This document shows, one piece after another, positions 15,611 to 25,683 of a stretch of 64,000 bases of DNA. Every line of letters starts with the position of its first letter. Position 1 is the stretch's first letter. The translations under genes were made by a program, and so were the position numbers. This DNA comes from Akkermansiaceae bacterium (GTDB taxonomy: Bacteria > Verrucomicrobiota > Verrucomicrobiia > Verrucomicrobiales > Akkermansiaceae), in contig JAJQGU010000053.1 in assembly GCA_021200315.1 (NCBI GenBank), positions 1 through 64,000 on the forward strand, in the 5' to 3' direction. Under the pieces are notes generated by a model. That model ran no database searches and was not told the origin of the DNA. It saw only the letters and a program-made list of their open reading frames with translations.

Positions 15611-18367
15611 TCAAGCCTGTTCAAGCGCGGCTTGGGCAGCGGCCAAGCGGGCCGTGGGCACGCGGTAGGGCGAGCAGGAAACATAATTGAGGCCAAGCGT
15701 GTTGCAGAATTTTACCGAATCGGGATCTCCCCCGTGTTCGCCGCAAATACCCAGCTTGATATCCGGGCGTGTGGAGCGGCCGAGCTTGCAGGCAATCTCC
15801 ATGAGCTTGCCCACACCTTTCTGGTCAATTGAGGCGAACACGTTTTTCTTAATGATCTCGAGATTCTGGTATTCGGGCAGGAAAGACCCCGCGTCATCGC
15901 GGCTCATGCCGAGACCGGTCTGGGTGAGGTCGTTTGTCCCGAAAGAGAAGAATTGAGCTGTTTCGGCAATTTCATCAGCGGTCACAGCCGCACGGGGAAT
16001 TTCGATCATTGTGCCTACGAGATACTTGATCGTCTTCCCCTTTTCGGCGAAGACACTTTGAGCAACTTTGTCGATGATAGACTTCTGGATGTCGAGCTCT
16101 TTTTTGAATCCGACGAGGGGAACCATAATCTCGGGTGTGATTTCGAACCCTTCCTCCTCAATGACTTCTATGGCTGCTTCAAGAATGGCGCGAACCTGCA
16201 TTTCGGTTACTTCTGGGTATGCGATGCCGAGACGGCAGCCACGATGGCCAAGCATGGGGTTGCTTTCATGCAGTTCCGCCACGCGGCGCATAATGTCCTC
16301 TACGCGCAGATTGAGAGCCTTGGCAAGGTCGAGTTGCTGCTCTTTCGTCTGAGGAAGGAATTCATGCAGGGGAGGGTCGAGCAGGCGTATGGTGGCCGGC
16401 AACCCCTTGAGCGCTCTGAATATGCCCTTAAAATCTCCTTTTTGGAAGGGGAGAAGTTTGTTAATGGCCTCCGCCCGCTCGCTGCGGCGGGATGCCAGAA
16501 TCATCTGACGCACAAAGTCAATGCGATTGCCCTCGAAGAACATGTGTTCCGTGCGGCAGAGTCCGATACCTACAGCTCCAAAAGCAACGGCGGCCTCCGC
16601 CTGCAGGGGGGAATCCGCATTCGTGCGCACTTTCATTTTCGTTGCTTGATCGCACCAGTTCATCAGGCGCGCGAAATTTCGATACGAGCTGCTTTCCTCA
16701 GGCTTGAGCGTTTTGTTGATAAGCACTTGGATGATTTCCGACGGAGCTGTTTCCACCTTGCCCGCGTAGACAGCGCCCGTAGTGCCGTCCACCGAGATGT
16801 AATCCCCTTCTTCGAGCACGGTGCTGCCCACGGTGATGGTACGTTTCGCATAGTCGATCACCAACGCATCGGCGCCGCACACGCACACCTTGCCCATTTG
16901 GCGCGCCACGAGAGCGGCATGAGAGGAAACCCCGCCGCGAGCGGTCAAAATACCCTCGGCGGCGATCATGCCCCGAAGATCTTCCGGAGACGTCTCGAGG
17001 CGAACCAACAACACTTTTTCGCCCCGATCAGCAGCTTCAACACAACGTTCTGCATTGAGATAGAAACGGCCGGAGGCGGCTCCAGGCCCAGCGGGCAGGC
17101 CGTGGGCAATCTTTTTCGCCTTCTTGAGAGAGTCTCCGCTGAAGATCGGGGTGAGCAGCTGATCCACTTGGTCGGCCGGTACGCGTTTCACTGCCGTCTG
17201 CCAGTCAATAAGCCCCTCCTCCACCATTTCGCAGGCGATGCGGAAGGCGGCGATTCCAGTGCGCTTGCCGTTGCGTGTCTGAAGCATCCACACCTTGCGA
17301 TCTTGAATGGTGAATTCGAAATCCTGCATGTCGCGGAAGTGGTCTTCAAGCGTGCGGCGGATATCGCAGAGCGTCCGGAAGGCTTCGGGGATCACGTTTT
17401 CAAGTTCGGCAACAGGAGCGGGAGTGCGGACTCCCGCGACTACATCCTCGCCTTGAGCGTTCATCAGGAATTCGCCGTAGAAAACGTTTTCGCCGGTGGC
17501 GGGATTGCGGGTGAACGCCACGCCTGATCCGGATTCATCGCCCGTATTGCCGAATACCATGGCCTGCACATTGACAGCTGTACCCCATTCGGATGGGATG
17601 CCGTATTTCTGGCGGTAAACGATGGCGCGGTCGTTGTTCCAAGAACCGAATACGGCTCCAATGGCGCCATGGAGCTGTTCCCAGGGACAGACGGGAAACG
17701 CGCGTCCCGTGCGTTCGAGCACAAGAGCCTTGAAACGTTTCACGAGCTCTTGCGAATCTTCGGGGGTAAGTTCGGCGTCGCTGATGTTTTTACCATAGCG
17801 TTCCTGTTTGAGGGAACCGATCACGGCTTCGAAAGGTTCATGGTCTTCACCGGGCTGTTTTTGGACGCCGAGCACCACATCTCCATACATTTGAATGAAG
17901 CGGCGGTAGCAGTCCCAAGCGAAGCGGGGGTTCTGGGTGGCCTGAGCCATCGCGGCCACGGTCTGGTCATTCAATCCGAGATTGAGGATCGTATCCATCA
18001 TGCCAGGCATGGATTCGCGGGCTCCCGAGCGCACGGAGACGAGCAGCGGCATGGCGTTGGTGTCTCCGAATTTGCGTCCCACCAGCTCCTCCATGCGTGC
18101 AATCCCATCCTTGACGTCGCCTTCAAGCCGAGTCGGATACGTCTTCTCGTGATCGTAATAGTAGGTGCAGACTTCAGTGGTAATAGTGAACCCGGGAGGC
18201 ACCGGGAGCCCGATACGAGCCATTTCTGCAAGGTTGGCGCCCTTGCCGCCAAGAAGGTTCTTCATGCCGCCGCTGCCGTCGGCCGTCCCGCCTCCGAAGG
18301 CGTAGACAATCTTTTCTGGTGTACCACAATTCATTTTGGATATATGTGTGTTATAGCGTTTTTGCAT
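15611..18367 (-). CDS. ppdK: Pyruvate phosphate dikinase
   Basis: A 918-residue PPDK interconverting pyruvate, ATP and phosphate with PEP, AMP and pyrophosphate. The N-terminal nucleotide-binding domain begins with [14 protein letters not shown]; the phosphohistidine domain has [21 protein letters not shown] with the catalytic histidine; the TIM barrel contains [12 protein letters not shown] and the C-terminal [10 protein letters not shown]. All key residues appear present. The frame opens at 18397; the ATG at 18367 follows a GGGGAG and is preferred over one at 18334. It is monocistronic, with its own promoter (18415-18443) and terminator. Confidence 0.97.
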   Translation of the reverse strand: MQKRYNTHISKMNCGTPEKIVYAFGGGTADGSGGMKNLLGGKGANLAEMARIGLPVPPGFTITTEVCTYYYDHEKTYPTRLEGDVKDGIARMEELVGRKFGDTNAMPLLVSVRSGARESMPGMMDTILNLGLNDQTVAAMAQATQNPRFAWDCYRRFIQMYGDVVLGVQKQPGEDHEPFEAVIGSLKQERYGKNISDAELTPEDSQELVKRFKALVLERTGRAFPVCPWEQLHGAIGAVFGSWNNDRAIVYRQKYGIPSEWGTAVNVQAMVFGNTGDESGSGVAFTRNPATGENVFYGEFLMNAQGEDVVAGVRTPAPVAELENVIPEAFRTLCDIRRTLEDHFRDMQDFEFTIQDRKVWMLQTRNGKRTGIAAFRIACEMVEEGLIDWQTAVKRVPADQVDQLLTPIFSGDSLKKAKKIAHGLPAGPGAASGRFYLNAERCVEAADRGEKVLLVRLETSPEDLRGMIAAEGILTARGGVSSHAALVARQMGKVCVCGADALVIDYAKRTITVGSTVLEEGDYISVDGTTGAVYAGKVETAPSEIIQVLINKTLKPEESSSYRNFARLMNWCDQATKMKVRTNADSPLQAEAAVAFGAVGIGLCRTEHMFFEGNRIDFVRQMILASRRSERAEAINKLLPFQKGDFKGIFRALKGLPATIRLLDPPLHEFLPQTKEQQLDLAKALNLRVEDIMRRVAELHESNPMLGHRGCRLGIAYPEVTEMQVRAILEAAIEVIEEEGFEITPEIMVPLVGFKKELDIQKSIIDKVAQSVFAEKGKTIKYLVGTMIEIPRAAVTADEIAETAQFFSFGTNDLTQTGLGMSRDDAGSFLPEYQNLEIIKKNVFASIDQKGVGKLMEIACKLGRSTRPDIKLGICGEHGGDPDSVKFCNTLGLNYVSCSPYRVPTARLAAAQAALEQA

Positions 18368-18414
18368 GTTGCGGATTCTCCCCGTGCTGTCGAACAAAAG
18401 ATGCCGGGAGGCGC

Positions 18415-18443
18415 ACTCTACTCTTCTTAAGACAGGAAGTCAA
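18415..18443 (-). promoter_or_regulatory. Promoter of ppdK
   Basis: On the minus strand TTGACT (18438-18443), a 17-base spacer and TAGAGT (18415-18420) lie about 48 bases before the preferred ATG at 18367. Confidence 0.65.
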
Positions 18444-18536
18444 GTCCGTATCTCATTTTTAGAGCGCTCAAAATTGCGTTCTCTTACATTTTCCGCTTGA
18501 GCGGCCGGGATGGGAACGTTAGAATCATTTCAGGGT

Positions 18537-19634
18537 ATGGCAAGGCTCTTCTTGGTTCGTTTTTTATGCTCGGCATGGGTTCTGCTCTGTGTGACAGGCG
18601 GGCGGTGCGGGGCCGCGACGTGGCCGGAGGAGACGTATAGGGGGATTCAATATACTTCCATGACGGCTCTGCGCAGTTTTTTCTCCTTTTCTGCGCTGAA
18701 GAACTCCCGGAAAGGTTACGAGGCATTGGGCGGCAAGGATATGAGATTCGAATACAGGCTGGGGCATCAAGATGTCTATTTGAATAACCTCAAGTTTGTG
18801 CTCTCCTATCCCGTCGTGAAAAATTCGGCAGGAGAGACACTCATCTCGCTAGTGGATCTGAACAAGGTGATCACACCTGTCGTTCGCCCGCAGTACATCA
18901 GAAACGCCAGCAATCTCAAGTGCGTGGTGATCGATGCAGGGCATGGCGGCCATGATGCCGGAGCCTGCAATGGTTCCGTCCGCGAAGCCGATCTGAATCT
19001 TGCTCTTGCCAAAAGACTGAAGAAACTGCTGCTGAAATCCGGTTTCCAAGTGGTCATGACTCGGGAGAGGGATGTATTTCTCACTTTGCAGCAGCGCGTG
19101 GAAATAGCCAATCGCTATCAGGAGGCTATCTTTGTATGCATTCACCATAATTCGGCGCGCAGCTCGGCGTCAGGCATCGAGACGTTTACGCTGGCTCCGC
19201 AGGGCACGACGTCGCCCTTTGCCCGTACTCAGCGCGATCGCTTTCTGAAGGGCAATGCTCAGGACAGCACCAACATCGCCTTGGCCGCAGCCGTACACAG
19301 TACGGCGATTCTCTATACCAAGGCCATGGATCGCGGGATCCAGAGAGCACGCTTCTCGGTACTCTGCACGGTGAAACACCCGGCCATTCTCTTTGAGGCG
19401 GGCTTTGTGACGAACGCGCGTGAAAGCCGTCTTCTGGCCGATCCGAATTATCAGGAACTTCTGGCTCTTGCTCTGCACAATGGCATCGTGCGCTACCGCA
19501 ACGTAATGAGTACCCGCCCCGGCACGAAGACGGTTCCTGCGGTGAAAAAGGCAGGGACGGGAAGAACTTCCGCCAAGCCCGCCACCTCTATTTCTCCCTC
19601 CCGAGCGGAGCGCCTCAGAAAGGGGAAGAAATGA
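18537..19634 (+). CDS. N-acetylmuramoyl-L-alanine amidase (Amidase_3)
   Basis: A 365-residue exported zinc amidase that cuts the bond between N-acetylmuramic acid and the peptide stem of peptidoglycan. A hydrophobic signal (residues 3-20) is followed by an N-terminal domain of about 110 residues and the catalytic domain. The zinc ligands and general base are in VVIDAGHGGHDAG, VREADLN, CIHHNSA and ILFEAGF. The C-terminal 40 residues are basic and rich in alanine, threonine and serine. The frame opens at 18510; the ATG at 18537 gives the signal start. It overlaps lipB by four bases. Confidence 0.92.
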   Translation: MARLFLVRFLCSAWVLLCVTGGRCGAATWPEETYRGIQYTSMTALRSFFSFSALKNSRKGYEALGGKDMRFEYRLGHQDVYLNNLKFVLSYPVVKNSAGETLISLVDLNKVITPVVRPQYIRNASNLKCVVIDAGHGGHDAGACNGSVREADLNLALAKRLKKLLLKSGFQVVMTRERDVFLTLQQRVEIANRYQEAIFVCIHHNSARSSASGIETFTLAPQGTTSPFARTQRDRFLKGNAQDSTNIALAAAVHSTAILYTKAMDRGIQRARFSVLCTVKHPAILFEAGFVTNARESRLLADPNYQELLALALHNGIVRYRNVMSTRPGTKTVPAVKKAGTGRTSAKPATSISPSRAERLRKGKK

Positions 19635-20269
19635 ATGTGTATCGGTTCTCCTCCTTGGTTCCATATAAAAAGGGACTTGAATTGCAGCGCCGTCTGCGTG
19701 CCCTGCACGAGATGGATGCAGACCGCGGGGATGATCTCATCCTGTTGGAGCACGAGCCCGTCTACACCATTGGCCGTACACGGGATCACCATAGTCTGGG
19801 GGCGGCGGCGCACTTGCCCTCCCCGGTGTACGAAATCCACCGGGGAGGGCAGGCCACGTATCACGGCCCCGGGCAGCTGACGGGCTACCCCATCGTTGAT
19901 CTTAACCGCCGTCGGAAGGATATCCATGCCTACGTCGCTTGTCTGGAGAAGGCGCTGATCGCCGCCTGCGCCCATTGGGGAGTGCAGGCGGCGAGCCGGG
20001 AAGGATTGACAGGCGTTTGGGTGGGGGTGCGCAAACTGGCTTCCATTGGCATTGGCGTGAGAAAATGGGTGACGGCGCACGGTTTTGCCGTCAATGTCAC
20101 ACCCGTATCTCTGCCTCCGTTTCGTCATATCATTCCATGCGGGCTCGATGGAGTAGTGATGACCTGCCTGCAAAATGAGGGAGCCATCTGCTCCACAGAG
20201 GAATTTTCCGCCGTCCTTGCCCCATGTCTGGAAAGTATTCTGGAGGCGGAGATGCCCGTGCGCGGATAG
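19631..20269 (+). CDS. lipB: Lipoyl(octanoyl) transferase
   Basis: A 212-residue LipB, transferring octanoyl from ACP to the lipoyl domains of 2-oxoacid dehydrogenases or the glycine cleavage H protein. The signature RGGQATYHGPGQLTGYPI, the lysine in GVRKLASIGI and the catalytic cysteine of IIPCGLDG are present. It starts inside the amidase stop (ATGA overlap), so the two genes are translationally coupled though functionally unrelated. lipA is not in this window. Confidence 0.95.
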   Translation: MNVYRFSSLVPYKKGLELQRRLRALHEMDADRGDDLILLEHEPVYTIGRTRDHHSLGAAAHLPSPVYEIHRGGQATYHGPGQLTGYPIVDLNRRRKDIHAYVACLEKALIAACAHWGVQAASREGLTGVWVGVRKLASIGIGVRKWVTAHGFAVNVTPVSLPPFRHIIPCGLDGVVMTCLQNEGAICSTEEFSAVLAPCLESILEAEMPVRG

Positions 20270-20384
20270 ACAGTCTGTAGAAAATGGAATGCCGATATAG
20301 AATATTCTCTGTCAGGGAATATCGGATAACAGATGAAAATGAAGGGCGGCTTTTGCCCGTGCCGGGGAAGAAGAGCCCGGCGCG

Positions 20385-20424
20385 GGAAAAAAGAGCGCCC
20401 CGCCGTATGACACGGGGCGCTCTT
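20385..20424 (-). terminator. Terminator after the Gre-fusion gene
   Basis: On the minus strand AAGAGCGCCCCG pairs with CGGGGCGCTCTT (20391-20402 and 20413-20424), a 12-bp stem with a 10-base loop, followed by six T. It may also slow plus-strand readthrough from lipB. Confidence 0.85.
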
Positions 20425-20519
20425 GAGACGGGAAAGACATTCACACGAGCTTCCCCGGACGAACGAGGAGGAAGCCCTCCCGGACACCGGAGCGTCGGGC
20501 AGCAAGCTGCCGGAGAGAT

Positions 20520-22415
20520 TCACGGATTGACAGCCTCAATCTTCAAAACCGTGAGCTTTGCCGGCGCGTCACCCGATTGGAGAGGCAGCCGGAAGCTGTC
20601 GCCCACCTTGTGCCCGATGAGCTTTTTGCCCATGCGGGATGAGTAGGAAACGACGTGATTTTCCGGATCGGAATCCCATGCGCCGAGAATGGTGAAGGTA
20701 ATGCTGCTACCGCCTTCCACCGCAACGGTCATGCGCGTGCCCATGGCGGAAACGGAGGCGTCAATCCCTTTGAAATCGGTGGGATGAGCTTGGGCGAGGT
20801 TGCGTGCCAGTTCTTCCGAGCGGCGCATGAGCACTTGGCGGGTAGCCTTGGCGTCTTGATAGCCGCCGTTCTCCCTCAAGTCACCTTCGGCTCGTGTGAC
20901 GGCAAGATCATGTTTGTTCTGGGGAATGCGCACATTGATGATATCCTCGTATTCGGCTTTCACCTTGGCAAAGCTTTCGAGAGAGACGTAAAGAGGCTGC
21001 TTTTCCTGTACCTTGGTGCGGGCCAGCGCAATCTCCTGCAGGCGGGGATGTACCTTCATCATATTGGCGAGCAGAAGGCCGCGGTCAAGATCGTGGAGCG
21101 ACGCCGAATCGTAAATCGACTTGGCAAAAGGACGGGCTTCCGCTTCAGAGACGCCGGTCACGAGGTCGGGAGCCAGCTCCTTGTCTTCCACCAGCATATT
21201 GCGCAAGCGAAGCGCTTTGCTGGGGCCGCCTTCGGCGCTGTCGCGCTCAATGGCGTTGATGATGGCCGAGCCGAGCAGGAGCTTGGTCTTTTCAAAGACC
21301 GGTTTTGCCACGCCCTTGCGTTCGTGGCAGAGCCAGACGAGCACGTCGGGCATGAGGCTCTGCCGGGAAATGCCGTTTTGAATATCGGCGAAGAGGTGTT
21401 CCTGTCCCCCTTTTTCGATGATGAATCGTGCGGCCTCTCCAATAGCCTTCGGTCCGCCGAACAGAAAAATATTCGTGGCATAGGCCAGCCATTGCGATTC
21501 CGTATCGAAGGCGTCGGGCAGGGCTGCATAAATTTTCTGCTGGCGAGCAGAAGAAATGTCACCGATGAAGGAGGTCATCTTTTCGGACGAGATGTCTCTC
21601 AATTTGTCGGTCAGTGAGATCAGCCCAGAGGGGTCGATTACCGTTTCCTTGGCGTCCGCATTGAGGGCGTCGATCATTTCGTCGCGAATGAGGATCAGTT
21701 CGAGCACAGCTTGGGTTTCATGCTCACTGCCGGCTTTGATATCTCGTTCCACGGCTTCGGCCAGCTGGACGGCTTCTTGAGGGTGCCCCTTCAGAATATC
21801 CATCTTGGCCGCATCAAAAACGCGCACGCAGTCCGCAAGGTTTTCCGCTTCTTTATAGTCAGAGAGCAGAGCTGCTGCGGCGGAATCCGCGCTGCGCAGG
21901 ATGATGCCGTCTCCCCGATGCATGGGAAGCTTGAATTCAGGAGCGTTGCGCATAGCCGCGCGCGCTTTCTCCCACCATGATTTCCATTCGGGGTCAGGTA
22001 CGACGCGTCCGCGCAGGTACTTTTCCAGATCATCTGTCGACATGGGCAGAACCTCGTCGGCTCCTTCGCGGAGAGAATAATTGTGTTCCAGTACGGAACG
22101 GAGGTATGAGAGCATGGTGCTCTCGTTCTTCGCCTTGTCCCAGCATGCCGCACGATCGTCGTAACAGTTGATCAGGAAATGCCCTTCCGGAATAGGCGTG
22201 AGCTGTTTGTAGGCCAGTTTCAGCCCCATCGGGTAATGCCTTTGAATCTCGAAATCGATGACTACTTCATTTTTGCCGATCTTCCAGCTCTCGACCTTTC
22301 CCACGCCCCACAATGAATGGAGCACATACTTGCCCGGAGAAAATTTATCCAGCCTTTCGGCGAATTCTATTGGGATTTTCCCTTTTTCAACAAGGGTATC
22401 TAGATCAGCATGCAT
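20520..22415 (-). CDS. greA: Long Gre-factor fusion protein
   Basis: A 631-residue protein whose last ~160 residues are a Gre transcript-cleavage factor. A coiled coil (SFAKVKAEYEDII and following) carries the acidic tip GDLRENGGYQDAK, matching GreA's catalytic D and E. After it comes an FKBP-like domain ending in HKVGDSFRLP. The remaining ~470 residues are an unrecognised, largely helical N-terminal extension. The start at 22415 (MHADLDTLVEKGK) is a guess by family; the open frame runs 51 codons further. Such extended GreA proteins are known in Verrucomicrobiota. The extension may tie the factor to a specific complex, but that is inference. Confidence 0.8.
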   Translation of the reverse strand: MHADLDTLVEKGKIPIEFAERLDKFSPGKYVLHSLWGVGKVESWKIGKNEVVIDFEIQRHYPMGLKLAYKQLTPIPEGHFLINCYDDRAACWDKAKNESTMLSYLRSVLEHNYSLREGADEVLPMSTDDLEKYLRGRVVPDPEWKSWWEKARAAMRNAPEFKLPMHRGDGIILRSADSAAAALLSDYKEAENLADCVRVFDAAKMDILKGHPQEAVQLAEAVERDIKAGSEHETQAVLELILIRDEMIDALNADAKETVIDPSGLISLTDKLRDISSEKMTSFIGDISSARQQKIYAALPDAFDTESQWLAYATNIFLFGGPKAIGEAARFIIEKGGQEHLFADIQNGISRQSLMPDVLVWLCHERKGVAKPVFEKTKLLLGSAIINAIERDSAEGGPSKALRLRNMLVEDKELAPDLVTGVSEAEARPFAKSIYDSASLHDLDRGLLLANMMKVHPRLQEIALARTKVQEKQPLYVSLESFAKVKAEYEDIINVRIPQNKHDLAVTRAEGDLRENGGYQDAKATRQVLMRRSEELARNLAQAHPTDFKGIDASVSAMGTRMTVAVEGGSSITFTILGAWDSDPENHVVSYSSRMGKKLIGHKVGDSFRLPLQSGDAPAKLTVLKIEAVNP

Positions 22416-22748
22416 ATGTGCATTCAGGATAGCATAACTCCTTTCGAGGTCAACCCCAATTCCAGGTATGGAGAAGAAGAATGCTTCCTCCGCTCCATGA
22501 AAGGCGAAGAAAGATGAGAGCCTGCGGATGGCAGCTTTCCCGGGGAAAATGCCCCGCTCCGAGGGCACTCCCGGAGGAGACTTCCGCCCGTATCATTGAC
22601 AAGCGCAGCCATGACAACTGAACGTGCGCATCGCGATGGCGATGAGAAGTCAACTTTCTCCCCTGCAAATATTTTCCTTTCTTTCGGGGAGAATCATGCT
22701 CTATCAGGAAGCTCCTTTCGACGGCCTCATGAGAAGAAAGTCTGACGT
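22416..22748. other. Non-coding gap between Gre-fusion and beta-barrel genes
   Basis: I find no gene in these 333 bases. The open frames here are an upstream extension of the Gre-fusion gene and shadows. No convincing promoter was found for the Gre-fusion gene, which must be transcribed from this stretch. Confidence 0.5.
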
Positions 22749-24074
22749 TCAAAAACGATAAGTCACTCCGGCAGAGACAAGAGCGTAATAGCGATTACGT
22801 TTGCTCACCTGTCCGCATTCGGCCTGATAATAACCCGCTTCGTCGCTCGGCGTTCCTGCATCGCGTCCGAAGGATTGCGTGAAATCGTATCCGATGGTCA
22901 TCGTGGCCCGCTCGCTCATGCGGACATCGACTCCAAGGCGCAGACCCAGAGCGGGATTTACGCGGACGCAATGCTCCCTCGCTTCGGATTTGATTGTCCC
23001 GGAGGCGTTTGACCGGGAATAGGCGACGCTGTAAAAAAGATCGAAATCCGTTTTTCGGATGATCGCTCCGCCCGCCAGACCGCAGCGGAGAGAGAATGTG
23101 GAATTTACTGCGTACGCCAGCTCCCATGTCGCGAGCAGAGGGATAGCTGTGATTTTGCTGTAGACGGAATGCTCATATGCGGTATTTCCGCCGTCCTGTT
23201 CCATGCCTGCGCCTCCGTATCGATTGTTGGCTTCGCCGTAGTAATAGCCCGTAGTAAATCCAACGCGCTGCGACAGGCGGGAACGGGACGACACTTCCCG
23301 GGCAATTGTTATTCCTCCGCCGTACAGATCGGAATCGACCCACTGATCGCCATTGTTTTCGTAGCCCCGGTTAGAATTCATCATGCCCATAGCGATGGAG
23401 ACGAACCAATCGCTTCCGTTTTTCGTGCGGGTGAGAGGGGCGGAGTCGTCAAAGAGCATCGTGAAACCTGCGTGTACGGTGCCGGCTACGGCGTGGGTGC
23501 TTCTGGGGTAGGCGCTGTCATTGCTGAAACGCTTGAATGGCGTCATGCCCATCACGGAGTAGGCCGCATGGAGCGCCCATTTTGGGGAAAAACGCCAGGT
23601 GACGCCCGTGCCCGTGCCCGCGGCGAATGAATTGGAGCTCGTGCCGAGGTTCTGGTGAAAGTCCACTCCATCTTCTGTGCCGTACGCCTTCTGACGGGAG
23701 CCGGAATAGACATATCCCAATTGAACGCCGAGCCATGCGCTCCAGTTTTCCGAAACGTTCCAAGTATAGCGGTATCCGGCGAGGAAAGGGAGCAATTCCT
23801 GCCTGAGGTGCAGTCTGAACTGCGGAGTATTCGCACTCTGCGAGCCATAGAACCACCCAGTGAGGAAATAAAGATCATGGCTGCCCGTTTCCGTGGTTAA
23901 AAACCGGCAGGCTCGTCCCGTAGTGAAACCGTACAGAGTGTCGACGGTCATTTTGTCGTTCCAAGAGCTCATGATGCCGACATTTTGTTCCATATACGCA
24001 GAGTCCTCGCCGACGGCAAGGGCGGCGGTGGTGAACAGAAGGAAGCAGGCGTTCAGTGTATGTGGGCGGGACAT
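22749..24074 (-). CDS. Outer-membrane beta-barrel protein
   Basis: A 441-residue protein with a signal peptide (residues 1-21) and a long run of alternating aromatic and hydrophobic strands. It ends in YALVSAGVTYRF, the terminal F signature of an outer-membrane barrel. About 16 short strand-like segments are visible. Repeated GGG and small-residue loops and the absence of an N-terminal passenger argue for a simple porin or autotransporter-like barrel. The role cannot be told. The single gene is divergent from ugd, with a promoter that reaches its start codon (24081-24108). Confidence 0.8.
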   Translation of the reverse strand: MSRPHTLNACFLLFTTAALAVGEDSAYMEQNVGIMSSWNDKMTVDTLYGFTTGRACRFLTTETGSHDLYFLTGWFYGSQSANTPQFRLHLRQELLPFLAGYRYTWNVSENWSAWLGVQLGYVYSGSRQKAYGTEDGVDFHQNLGTSSNSFAAGTGTGVTWRFSPKWALHAAYSVMGMTPFKRFSNDSAYPRSTHAVAGTVHAGFTMLFDDSAPLTRTKNGSDWFVSIAMGMMNSNRGYENNGDQWVDSDLYGGGITIAREVSSRSRLSQRVGFTTGYYYGEANNRYGGAGMEQDGGNTAYEHSVYSKITAIPLLATWELAYAVNSTFSLRCGLAGGAIIRKTDFDLFYSVAYSRSNASGTIKSEAREHCVRVNPALGLRLGVDVRMSERATMTIGYDFTQSFGRDAGTPSDEAGYYQAECGQVSKRNRYYALVSAGVTYRF

Positions 24075-24080
24075 GCACTT

Positions 24081-24108
24081 ATATTAAGGATAATCGTATG
24101 TTAGTCAA
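24081..24108 (-). promoter_or_regulatory. Promoter of the beta-barrel gene, nearly leaderless
   Basis: On the minus strand TTGACT (24103-24108), a 16-base spacer and TAATAT (24081-24086) sit just 6 bases upstream of the ATG at 24074. The transcript would begin at or next to the start codon. Confidence 0.5.
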
Positions 24109-24202
24109 GAGTTAATTGCATGCGTGACACATTTGTGCATATTTAGCCTTGCTTTTTTTTCTATCCTGATGTAGATTCCTCCGCCTCTATTCGGCAGTTG
24201 CA

Positions 24203-25531
24203 ATGAATCTATCTATTGTAGGAACAGGATATGTCGGTCTGACAACAGGGACGTGTTTTGCAGAAATGGGGCACAATGTACTCTGCGTGGATAACGATTC
24301 CCGCAAAATCACGATGCTTTCCGAAGGGAAATGTCCGATCTACGAGCCTGGTCTGGAGGAGCTGATTCAACGCAATATGGCAGAGAAGCGCCTGAATTTC
24401 ACTTCAGACATCGCACGTGCCGTAGCCGAGAGCGACGTGGTTTTCATCGCCGTGCCGACGCCTCCCCAAGTGGATGGTTCTGTAGATCTTTCCTACATTG
24501 AGGAGGTCTCGCGTGAAATTGCCGAAAGTCTTACGTCAAGCTGCGGCTATAAAGTAATCGTCGACAAGTCGACCGTGCCGGTCAGCACTGGTTCAAAAGT
24601 GATGCAGACGATTAAAACCTATGCCTCGGAAGGTGTGGATTTTGATGTGGTATCCAACCCTGAGTTTCTGCGTGAGGGCTGTGCCGTGTCAGATCTCCTG
24701 CATCCGGATCGCATTGTCATCGGATCGGATTCTCCGCGCGCCATGAAGGTGATGAAACAGGTGTACCAGTCTTTCGACGCGCCCATTCTGGAGACCGACC
24801 TCCATTCCGCCGAATTGATCAAGCATGCGGCCAATTCTTTCCTGGCGCTCAAAATTTCGTATATCAACGCCGTTTCCGCCGTGTGCGAACGCAGCGGGGC
24901 GGATGTGGAACTTGTCGCCGCCGGGCTCGGTCTGGACAAGCGCATTTCATCCCACTTTCTTCGCGCGGGGCTTGGCTACGGCGGTTCCTGCTTTCCGAAA
25001 GACGTGAAGGGGTTCATTCACATCAGTGATGCGTTGGGGGTGCCGTTCGATCTGCTGAAGGAAGTGGAGCGCATCAATCAGCGGCAGATGGAACGTTTTC
25101 TGAACCGCATCCGTGAACGCCTGTGGGTGCTCCGCAACAAGAAAATAGCCGTTTGGGGACTTGCCTTCAAGCAGAACACGGATGATATCCGAGAATCCGT
25201 TTCCATCAAGCTTTGCCGCCGCATGGATGAAGAACAAGCCATCGTCAGAGCCTATGATCCGCAGGCGGCGGCAAACGCCTCCCGCGGGCTGGCCGATACG
25301 CACGTCGAGATTTGCCGTGATATGTACGAATGCGTTCGCGACGCTGAGGTGCTTGTCATCGCGACGGAATGGGAAGAGTTTGCCTGTGCGGATTTCGGGA
25401 GGGTGCGGGAATTGATGCACTTGCCTGTGATTTTTGACGGACGGAATTTGCTGGAAGCCGAAAGCGTGGTGCGCGCCGGCTTTGAATACCACTCTGTAGG
25501 ACGCCGCTCGGCATATCCTGCAAAGAATTAG
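24203..25531 (+). CDS. ugd: UDP-glucose 6-dehydrogenase
   Basis: A 442-residue NAD-dependent dehydrogenase oxidising UDP-glucose to UDP-glucuronate for exopolysaccharide or LPS sugars. The Rossmann motif IVGTGYVGLTTGTCFA is N-terminal, KSTVPVSTG is present, and the active-site cysteine lies in GGSCFPKDVKG. The C-terminal domain ends normally. The start ATG at 24203 matches the usual MNLSIVGTGYVG. It is divergent from the beta-barrel gene and followed after six bases by tRNA-Arg, which may be cotranscribed. No glycosyltransferases accompany it. Confidence 0.96.
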   Translation: MNLSIVGTGYVGLTTGTCFAEMGHNVLCVDNDSRKITMLSEGKCPIYEPGLEELIQRNMAEKRLNFTSDIARAVAESDVVFIAVPTPPQVDGSVDLSYIEEVSREIAESLTSSCGYKVIVDKSTVPVSTGSKVMQTIKTYASEGVDFDVVSNPEFLREGCAVSDLLHPDRIVIGSDSPRAMKVMKQVYQSFDAPILETDLHSAELIKHAANSFLALKISYINAVSAVCERSGADVELVAAGLGLDKRISSHFLRAGLGYGGSCFPKDVKGFIHISDALGVPFDLLKEVERINQRQMERFLNRIRERLWVLRNKKIAVWGLAFKQNTDDIRESVSIKLCRRMDEEQAIVRAYDPQAAANASRGLADTHVEICRDMYECVRDAEVLVIATEWEEFACADFGRVRELMHLPVIFDGRNLLEAESVVRAGFEYHSVGRRSAYPAKN

Positions 25532-25537
25532 TGCAAA

Positions 25538-25612
25538 GGGCTCATCGTTCAACGGATAGGACGTCGGTTTCCGGTACCGAAAATGAGGGTTCGATTCCTT
25601 CTGGGCCTGCCA
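25538..25612 (+). tRNA. tRNA-Arg, anticodon CCG
   Basis: Acceptor GGGCTCA pairs with TGGGCCT with one G-U closing pair. The D arm has TCGTTCAACGGATAGGAC, and the anticodon stem TCGGT/ACCGA encloses TTCCGGT, so the anticodon is CCG (arginine, CGG codons). The T arm has GGGTTCGATTCC, the discriminator is G, and CCA is encoded. It begins six bases after the ugd stop with no obvious promoter of its own. Confidence 0.95.
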
Positions 25613-25617
25613 AATTT

Positions 25618-25650
25618 CTTCAAACAAACAGCCCCTGTTTCAGGGGGAGC
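25618..25650 (-). terminator. Probable terminator after queC
   Basis: A short hairpin CCCCTG/CAGGGG (25632-25646) is followed on the minus strand by CTGTTTGTTTG. The stem is only six pairs, so it is a weak terminator. Confidence 0.5.
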
Positions 25651-25683
25651 TGCGTTGGCGGATTTACGGGAGAAACCCTTCAT

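Noticed and set aside
15953-17527. 524-codon open frame opposite ppdK
   Set aside because: Shadow of ppdK with no start signal or recognisable sequence.
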